From assembly GCA_964485855.1 (NCBI GenBank), contig CAZAKI010000025.1, forward strand, positions 1 to 27,888: DNA of 27,888 nt, read 5' to 3'. The position numbers and the translations under genes were made by a program. The notes beneath the pieces were generated by a model. The model ran no database searches, was not told where the DNA came from, and worked only from the letters and a program-made list of their open reading frames with translations. Positions 21,990 to 27,888 of the stretch are shown here, one piece after another; the first letter of the stretch is position 1; the number at the start of each line of letters is the position of its first letter. The stretch comes from UBA993 sp964485855. Lineage in GTDB: Bacteria; Bacillota; Dethiobacteria; DTU022.

Positions 21990-24900
21990 TGATGCCTGCC
22001 GCTTATCAGAAGCCAAAAATCCTCCGTAACCCGGCCCTGCATCAAAGTCATATTCTAATTGAAGCTTCCGCCGGAACGGGAAAAACTTTTACAATCGAGC
22101 ATCTGGTGCTCGATCTGGTGATCAGCGGCCGGGCTTCGATCGAGCAGATCCTGGTTGTTACCTTCACCGATGCGGCCACCCGGGAGCTGAGGGAGCGGAT
22201 CAGAAGTTTAATCCAGGCGGTTTGCGACTGCACTGCAGTGCTGCCTCCGGGAGCGGCCGACAGCGATTACTGGCTGATCGATGACGAAAGCAGATCCCGG
22301 TTGCGTGAAGCCCTTTTCCGCTTTGATGGAGCATCGATCTCAACTATTCATGGTTTTTGCCACGGAGTGCTTACCGAGCAGGCTTTTCTCGGCGGGCGAT
22401 TGTTCGAACAGGTTCATGCCGATGGGCGAGAAGTTTTCGGGCAGGCTTTTCGGGAGGAGCTACGGGTGGCGCTTGCCGAAGCGGGGCCAGTCGGTGAAAG
22501 TCTACGATCTTGGATTGGAGAAGAAAAAAAGATTGCCGATCTCGAAGATTTTCTCTTTTCCTGTTACCGCGAAGGCAGTCCGCAACGCTGTCCGGTCACT
22601 CCCCTTTGGGAACCTGAAGAACTGCTCAAGTCTTTGACGACACTTCCGGCTCCTGAAGCGCTCAAAGCAGCCGGGCGCATCATTTACTCGAAGAGTCAGG
22701 CCTTAAAGAGCTTCGATGCCATGATCGGTGATCTTTTTGCCCTGGTTGAAACTGTGAGGCTGGAAAATGAACCTTTAACTGTTGCCGCAGATTTTATTAA
22801 ATGGGCGAGCAAAGAAAGGACTATCGAAAAAAACAAAGCTTCCGTGATTGAGCACCTTTACCGGGCAGGATCAACAGCAGAGGCTCCGTCAGTTTTGCAG
22901 GAGCTGGCATCACTGCTGCGCCGTATTGAAGAGCGCTGCCTTAATGCGGAAAGTTTTATGGTCTACCGCTTTCTGCCACGAGTCAGAAAGCGTTTGCAGC
23001 TGCGTAAAAAGGCGCTCGGCCTTCTTGATTACGACGATATGCTGCTTGGTGTCCTTGAGGCTCTGCAGGGTAAAGATGCTGCAGTCCTCAGAGCGGCCTT
23101 AAGAAGACGCTGGACCCACGCCCTGGTCGACGAATTCCAGGATACCGATCCGGTGCAGTGGGAGATCTTCCGCCGCATTTTTGTCGACGAGGCCGAAAAG
23201 CACCGCCTGTTTCTGATCGGCGACCCGAAACAGGCAATTTATGGCTTCAGAGGCGCAGATCTGCACACCTACGATCTGGCCCGCCGCTATCTGCAAAAGA
23301 CGGATCAAGCTGCGCTCCTGCCACTGACCGAAAACTATCGCTCCACCGGGCCGTTGATTGAAGCGTTAAATCGGCTATTTTTAATTGCCGATGAAGAAGG
23401 AGCTAGTTTTTTCAGCGGTCTTAACCGCTATGATAATCCTGTCCAGTCTGGGGATCAGAATCGCTGTGCCTTTGAAGAAGGCAGGGAGGCGGTACCGGTT
23501 CAGCTGCTAAATCTTTATACTACGGGGAATAAGCTGAACGCTGCGGCAGTGCGGGAGGGCTTGAACTATTTTTTTGCTGAAGAAATTCGCAAACTGATTG
23601 ACGAAAAAAGCGGGCTGAAAACAACAGTGGGGGGTAAAGAACCACGCCCCCTTAAGCCCAGTGATATCTTTATCCTGACCCGCACTGCCCGCGAGGGGCT
23701 GGCTATAGGACGTGCCTTAAGGAACTTTGGGATCCCCCACGCCTATTACAAGCAGGATGGCCTTTTTCAGACTGATGAAGCCTTGGATCTCTACTGCCTG
23801 CTGGCGGCGATCGACCGACCGAACGAACCGGCAACCAGAATGGCTGCCTGGCTGACTCCTTTTTTTGACATACCCCTAGAAGATCTGCCTGCCTGGCATG
23901 AAGCAGGTATTAACCACCCGCTCTATAGCTTACTTTTGCGTTGGAAACAGTTGGCCGACAATCAGCAATGGTCCACCTTTTTTGATCTAATCCTGACCGA
24001 GTCGGGTTTGGGCAGACGCCTTATTTTTTGGAGCGAAGAGCGCTTGCTTACCAATTACCTGCACCTCTTTGAGTTGCTCCAGGCCGAGGCCTATCAAAAA
24101 CCGGTTACTCTGCGCGAGCTGGCTCGGGAACTGAAGGCCAAGATCGACGGCCGCAGCCTGGCCGAGGGGCGTGAAGGCAATATCCAGCGGTTGGAATCAG
24201 ATCAGGAAGCGGTACAGATTCTGACCATGCACAAAGCCAAGGGGTTGGAGGCTGAGGTCGTTTTTATTGGTGGTGGCTTTACTGATAACCGGAGCAGAAG
24301 TAATGATACCGCAATTTACCACGTTGACAACGAACGGCGTTTGCATGTCGGTAAAGCAATCGGCGCTCTGGCTTCACTGATTAAAGAAGAAACCCGGCAG
24401 GAGAACGAGCGGCTTCTCTACGTGGCCCTGACCCGGGCCCGGTCGAGACTTTACTTGCCTTTCTTTGGTGCTTCAGGCGATTGGGAGAAGACCGAGGAGC
24501 AGCGGAATGACAAATTTTCGAGCCTGGGGAATATGTATGCTAAATTGCAGCGCCAGCTGGACCTGTTGGCTGATCAGGGGCAGTTTGAAGACAGCCATGA
24601 TCTTTTTCGGTTGCGGCCGCTTTGTTGCCGTCAAGAGCACCGCCGGCAGAGTCAAGATCAGGGTACATTTTCGATCTGGCAGACAGAAAAACTGCTTGAA
24701 CTGCCTGCTTCAAGCGCAGTAGAGGCAGCAAGACTGGCGACAGAACACCGGGGAGTTTTACTGACCAGTTATACCAGGATTAAGAGTGCTGCTGAAACTG
24801 CTCTACCGGTAGAGGGAGAGGGAATCGCATCACTGTTATTTAGCGAAGGGATTGATTCTGCGGCAGCGCTTTCACTTCAAGAACCTGATCAGCAGGAGTT

Positions 24901-25693
24901 GCCGGGCGGAAGGGAAACCGGTATTTTCCTACATGCCCTGATCGAAAATATCCCCGCAGCTGAATTACTGGACACAACATTTACAGATTGGATGGCACGG
25001 GACACGGTGATAACGAGGGCCGAAAAGCTGGCCGCCAGGTATGGTTTTAGCCCGGAATATCTGCCTGCTGCCCTGAAACTGGTTTTTAGAGCGCTTACCG
25101 CACCACTTAACCTCGTCAGTCGTGAAAAGACAGCTTCGCTTAAGTTACCTTCCGGTTTAGCTGCTGCTGAGCGAGTCAGAAAAGAGATGGCTTTTACTTA
25201 CCCGATCCCCGAAGCAGATCACCCGCTGCTCGGCAGCTCCCGGTCAGCAAACAGCCCGGTGCAGGCGCTTCCCTATGAGGTGGGTCGTGGCTATCTGCAG
25301 GGTTTGATTGACTATCTCTTCGAGCACGAAGGAAGAGTTTACCTGCTGGACTGGAAAAGCGACCGACTGGCCGATTTTGGACCGGAAACCATAGAGCAGC
25401 ATGTGCAAAATAATTATAGTCTACAGGCCGGTATTTACAGTCTGGCGGTAGTTCGCCTCCTTGGCCTCGGTTGTGAAGCAGACTATGAGGCCGGTTTCGG
25501 CGGTATCCTCTACTTCTTCATGCGCAGTTTGCAGGCAGGAGAAGGAGTCTGGTTTTCCCGCCCCGGTTGGCTGGATCTGTTAAAACTTGAACGAGAGCTC
25601 TTACAGCGTAACCAGTGGGGCGGAGCGGTTATTGCCCCGCCACCGGGAAACAGAGGCGGGGGAAAAATGGAGGCGAACAGGTATGAAGGGTAA
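21989..25693 (+). CDS. recB: exodeoxyribonuclease V beta chain RecB (helicase-nuclease)
   Basis: RecB is the 3'-5' helicase and the only nuclease of RecBCD. The 1234-residue product has all UvrD-type motifs: ASAGTGKT (26-33), TFTDAATRELRERI, STIHGFCH, VDEFQDTDP (motif II, from 380), LIGDPKQAIYGFRGAD, LTENYRS, TMHKAKGLEAEVVF and LLYVALTRARSRLY. The C-terminal nuclease domain is intact: H982 (FLHALIEN), D1108 (GLIDYLF), D1121 and K1123 (LLDWKSD), with QAGIYSLAV following. Both activities should therefore be present. AAAAGGAG lies 8 nt before the ATG, which overlaps the recC stop (TAATG). Its last 11 bases overlap recD. AddA was considered and rejected: AddA's partner would be AddB, and the neighbour here is RecC-like, with a RecD following. 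Confidence 0.95.
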   Translation: MMPAAYQKPKILRNPALHQSHILIEASAGTGKTFTIEHLVLDLVISGRASIEQILVVTFTDAATRELRERIRSLIQAVCDCTAVLPPGAADSDYWLIDDESRSRLREALFRFDGASISTIHGFCHGVLTEQAFLGGRLFEQVHADGREVFGQAFREELRVALAEAGPVGESLRSWIGEEKKIADLEDFLFSCYREGSPQRCPVTPLWEPEELLKSLTTLPAPEALKAAGRIIYSKSQALKSFDAMIGDLFALVETVRLENEPLTVAADFIKWASKERTIEKNKASVIEHLYRAGSTAEAPSVLQELASLLRRIEERCLNAESFMVYRFLPRVRKRLQLRKKALGLLDYDDMLLGVLEALQGKDAAVLRAALRRRWTHALVDEFQDTDPVQWEIFRRIFVDEAEKHRLFLIGDPKQAIYGFRGADLHTYDLARRYLQKTDQAALLPLTENYRSTGPLIEALNRLFLIADEEGASFFSGLNRYDNPVQSGDQNRCAFEEGREAVPVQLLNLYTTGNKLNAAAVREGLNYFFAEEIRKLIDEKSGLKTTVGGKEPRPLKPSDIFILTRTAREGLAIGRALRNFGIPHAYYKQDGLFQTDEALDLYCLLAAIDRPNEPATRMAAWLTPFFDIPLEDLPAWHEAGINHPLYSLLLRWKQLADNQQWSTFFDLILTESGLGRRLIFWSEERLLTNYLHLFELLQAEAYQKPVTLRELARELKAKIDGRSLAEGREGNIQRLESDQEAVQILTMHKAKGLEAEVVFIGGGFTDNRSRSNDTAIYHVDNERRLHVGKAIGALASLIKEETRQENERLLYVALTRARSRLYLPFFGASGDWEKTEEQRNDKFSSLGNMYAKLQRQLDLLADQGQFEDSHDLFRLRPLCCRQEHRRQSQDQGTFSIWQTEKLLELPASSAVEAARLATEHRGVLLTSYTRIKSAAETALPVEGEGIASLLFSEGIDSAAALSLQEPDQQELPGGRETGIFLHALIENIPAAELLDTTFTDWMARDTVITRAEKLAARYGFSPEYLPAALKLVFRALTAPLNLVSREKTASLKLPSGLAAAERVRKEMAFTYPIPEADHPLLGSSRSANSPVQALPYEVGRGYLQGLIDYLFEHEGRVYLLDWKSDRLADFGPETIEQHVQNNYSLQAGIYSLAVVRLLGLGCEADYEAGFGGILYFFMRSLQAGEGVWFSRPGWLDLLKLERELLQRNQWGGAVIAPPPGNRGGGKMEANRYEG

Positions 25694-27701
25694 GCTGTCA
25701 GTAAGCCCTTATTATCCCTTTCCGTCCGACCTGGTTGAAAAGGTTGAAGAGCTGGATTTGGGATTGGAAAGTCTCTTTATGGCCTGGGATCTGTCAGCGT
25801 TAGTTGGTGAAAAAGAATCGCATTTGCGCCGGACAGTAAGCATCCTGGCGTTGGCTTGCCTGCTCGCTGCCATTGAAGGTCATACCAGATTACCGTTACA
25901 GGATCAGCAGCTCCCTGCTTTGGTCCTGGAGCAGCTGGCGATTAACGAAGGTGATCGCGAGGTTCTTTGTCAATTGCTTACCGCGTTGCCGCTCTGTTTC
26001 GAACAACATGAAATGGTGGGCTTAGCCGCTGTTTTTGGCCCTGCCGGCGCTTATCGGCCTCTAATCTATGACCGTGACAGCCTCTACTTACAAAAATATC
26101 ATTTGCTCGAGGGCCGGGTAAGCGCCGCGCTGCGTGAGCGCATTAATTGGTGGCCTCCTGATGATGGTGATCGTACTGCAGAATTAATGCCTGGTCAGAT
26201 TGACGCAGCGCTACAGGATGTACTGCAAAACTCACCGCTGGTGGCAGGCAGAATGATCAGCCTTGATGATGAGCAGCAACTGGTCGTAAAAAGGACCCTG
26301 GAAGGAAGGTTAACCGTAGTCAGCGGCCGACCCGGCAGTGGAAAGACGGCCATTGTCGCCGATCTGTTGCGGGTAGTCGCTCGCCTTCAGCACCTGCCAC
26401 TTGAAGCGATAGCCCTGGCAGCGCCCACCGGCAAGGCTGCTGACCGGATTCGTGCTTCGATCATCCGCCATCTGGCGGCGATCGCCGATCCTTCAGAAGT
26501 CGACCGAAAGTTGCTTGAAAACTGCCCTCCTGCCCAGACCCTGCACCGCCTGCTCGGCTATTCTCCGGCCGAGGAGCGCTTTCGCCACTCAGAGCGTAAC
26601 CCCCTGGCCGAAAAGCTGATCGTCGTCGATGAGAGTTCGATGCTCGACCTGGCTTTAATGGGCAGCCTGCTGAGGGCCCTGCAGCCGGATGCGAAGCTAC
26701 TGCTGCTCGGTGATGCGGATCAGCTCCCGCCAATCGATGCGGGAGCCGTGCTGCGCGATCTCTGCCGTTCAAAACAGGCAGCGGCAAGGGGGCGCCTGGT
26801 AATACTTAAAAACAGTTACCGGGCACGAGAAGAAGATTCAGCCGGCGCCAAAATCCTTGCTTTCGCAGCAGCCCTCAACAGTAGAGAATATCTGCAAAAG
26901 GAGGGTCTGCCGGGCGCTCCTGCAATATGCACCGAACTGGCGGCACTGACCTTTACCGGGGTGGAAATTTTTACGCCAAACGAAGAGCTCCAGAAACAGG
27001 ACTTTATGGAAAATTGGCTCAGCAGGCATCTAGGCTCGGCTGATCTGCCTGCTCTCCTGCGCAGTTACAGCTATCATTACAGGGTGTCAGGGTTTGACGA
27101 GCAGGATCTGCATGACCTAAAGCGACTCTTTGCCCACTACGAGAGTTTTAAGCTGCTCTGTGTCACCAGGGTTACAGCCGCCGGAGCCGGTTCAGATATC
27201 TTAAACCGCTGGTTTCACCAGCGCTGGCTCGCCTGGCTTCGTGACCTTGGTTTGCCTGAGAATGCCGGAGAGATGTCTGTTGGTGAACCGCTGATTGTCA
27301 ACCGCAATGACTACCGACTGCAGCTTTACAACGGTGATTCCGGTATCGTGCTACCCGTCTCCGTGATGAGGGGAAAAATAAAAAGCCCGCCCGAACCGAT
27401 GGCTGTTTTTCAGAGGGGAACTAGCTTCAGCGCTTATCCATTGAAGGCTTTAAGCGGCAGGGTTGAGCCGGCCTGGGCGATCACAGTGCACAAGGCCCAG
27501 GGTTCAGAATATGATGATATAGCCCTCCTTTTACCGGACAAGTATATCCGGCCTCTTTCGCGCGAACTACTTTATACTGCGGTAACAAGAGCCAGGCGTT
27601 CGGTGGTGATTGTCGGCTCAACTGCAGTTCTGGAAGAAGGAGCAATGCGCCCGGTGGACCGCCTTTCGGGTGTTTCCGAAATCCTCGACGCCAGCGATTA
27701 A
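25683..27701 (+). CDS. recD: exodeoxyribonuclease V alpha chain RecD
   Basis: RecD is the fast 5'-3' helicase of RecBCD. The 672-residue product has a RecB-interacting N-terminal region (about 1-180), a Walker A GRPGSGKT (215-222), LAAPTGKAADRIRASI, TLHRLLGYSPAEERFRHSERNPL, the Walker B-type VVDESSMLD (D316), LLLGDADQLPPIDAGAVLRDLC, and the C-terminal ITVHKAQGSEYDD with LLYTAVTRARRSVVIVG. The HSERNPL insertion aligns with that of E. coli RecD (608 residues), supporting RecD1 rather than the RecD2/TrwC-like form. ATG 25683 is used: GGAGG (25669-25673) lies 9 nt upstream, and the start sits in the last codons of recB, so the genes are coupled. Upstream in-frame starts lie deep in recB. Confidence 0.94.
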   Translation: MKGKLSVSPYYPFPSDLVEKVEELDLGLESLFMAWDLSALVGEKESHLRRTVSILALACLLAAIEGHTRLPLQDQQLPALVLEQLAINEGDREVLCQLLTALPLCFEQHEMVGLAAVFGPAGAYRPLIYDRDSLYLQKYHLLEGRVSAALRERINWWPPDDGDRTAELMPGQIDAALQDVLQNSPLVAGRMISLDDEQQLVVKRTLEGRLTVVSGRPGSGKTAIVADLLRVVARLQHLPLEAIALAAPTGKAADRIRASIIRHLAAIADPSEVDRKLLENCPPAQTLHRLLGYSPAEERFRHSERNPLAEKLIVVDESSMLDLALMGSLLRALQPDAKLLLLGDADQLPPIDAGAVLRDLCRSKQAAARGRLVILKNSYRAREEDSAGAKILAFAAALNSREYLQKEGLPGAPAICTELAALTFTGVEIFTPNEELQKQDFMENWLSRHLGSADLPALLRSYSYHYRVSGFDEQDLHDLKRLFAHYESFKLLCVTRVTAAGAGSDILNRWFHQRWLAWLRDLGLPENAGEMSVGEPLIVNRNDYRLQLYNGDSGIVLPVSVMRGKIKSPPEPMAVFQRGTSFSAYPLKALSGRVEPAWAITVHKAQGSEYDDIALLLPDKYIRPLSRELLYTAVTRARRSVVIVGSTAVLEEGAMRPVDRLSGVSEILDASD

Positions 27702-27704
27702 AAT

Positions 27705-27849
27705 GTCAAGGGGACGGGGTTATTGACAACAATTTTAATCTATTAGAATAAGTTGGTCGGGAAAAGATCTTAAAATATTTAGGCATCAAAGGGTTACTAC
27801 ATAAAAATACAATAACTTGTTGTCAATAACCCCGTCCCCTTGACAACAA
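27705..27849. repeat. paired palindromic inverted repeats (REP/MITE-like element)
   Basis: Two copies of a 29-bp sequence (27705-27733 and 27817-27845) are perfect inverted repeats separated by 83 bp. The right copy, extended to 27849, is itself a hairpin: TTGTTGTCAA and TTGACAACAA (10-bp perfect arms) around a C-rich 13-nt loop. The left copy forms a shorter version (TGTCAA/TTGACA) around a GGGGACGGGG core. TTGACAACAAT also occurs as a direct repeat (27724-27734 and 27840-27850). No transposase lies in the window and no target-site duplication is obvious. The GGGGACGG core recalls REP elements mobilised by RAYT/TnpA-REP transposases. It begins 4 bp after the recD stop and could also act as a terminator. 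Confidence 0.75.
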
Positions 27850-27888
27850 TATGGTATGCAGGGATGTAAAGTAACTTGGCTAAAAGCC

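Noticed and set aside
25587..25682. Longer RecD with 32 extra N-terminal residues
   Set aside because: The extra part lies wholly within recB and has no ribosome binding site; ATG 25683 has GGAGG 9 nt upstream.
18069..25693. AddB-AddA instead of RecC-RecB
   Set aside because: A RecD gene follows directly, the first protein's N-terminus and landmarks align with RecC, and no AddB-type Fe-S Cys cluster or Walker A is seen in it.
1..27888. CRISPR array, prophage, toxin-antitoxin, rRNA or tRNA genes
   Set aside because: No regular repeat-spacer pattern, phage structural genes, paired small toxin/antitoxin frames or rRNA/tRNA signatures were seen on either strand.

Overview
The window looks like a bacterial chromosome fragment, most likely from an anaerobic member of the Bacillota (Clostridia or a related deep lineage). 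Strong Shine-Dalgarno sites of the AAGGAGG type, sigma-A-like promoters, a GEMM-I c-di-GMP riboswitch, a DUF1475 protein, a DegV protein and a UGA-encoded selenocysteine protein all point that way. Two runs of exactly 100 N (5972-6071 and 10792-10891) are scaffold placeholders of unknown true length, so this is probably a draft or metagenome-assembled genome. I cannot name the species.

Region 1 (1-1244, + strand) holds the 3' end of an MBL-fold hydrolase gene, then a promoter and a glyceryl phosphate prenyl transferase (GGGPS/PcrB superfamily) gene. Region 2 (1241-7475, - strand) is a molybdenum cofactor operon read right to left: promoter, Moco-type riboswitch with intrinsic terminator, moeA, [gap], a second moeA fused to a periplasmic-binding-like domain, moaA, a MobB-MoaC fusion, and a MOSC-MogA fusion. 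The operon covers cyclization of GTP (MoaA, MoaC) and metal insertion (MogA, MoeA). moaD, moaE, moeB and mobA are not in the window.

Region 3 (7673-10791, + strand) contains a thermonuclease-like lipoprotein, a 3-hydroxyacyl-CoA dehydrogenase, a LOG-family protein and a DUF4126 membrane protein that runs into the second gap. Region 4 (10892-12640, - strand) holds a membrane-anchored surface protein of unknown function and a 91-residue tail-anchored protein. The small protein's leader is a clear c-di-GMP-I riboswitch whose terminator hairpin also contains the gene's ribosome binding site.

Region 5 (12767-15644, + strand) has a UroD-like protein, a peroxiredoxin-like selenoprotein read through an in-frame TGA, a DUF1475 membrane protein and a DegV protein. 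Region 6 (15734-17984, - strand) has a U32-family protein and a PLP-dependent serine/threonine dehydratase or racemase.

Region 7 (18144-27701, + strand) is a tightly overlapping recC-recB-recD operon. This is unexpected if the host is a Bacillota member, where AddAB is the usual equivalent. Immediately after recD lies a pair of perfect 29-bp inverted repeats, each itself palindromic, resembling a REP/MITE-type element.
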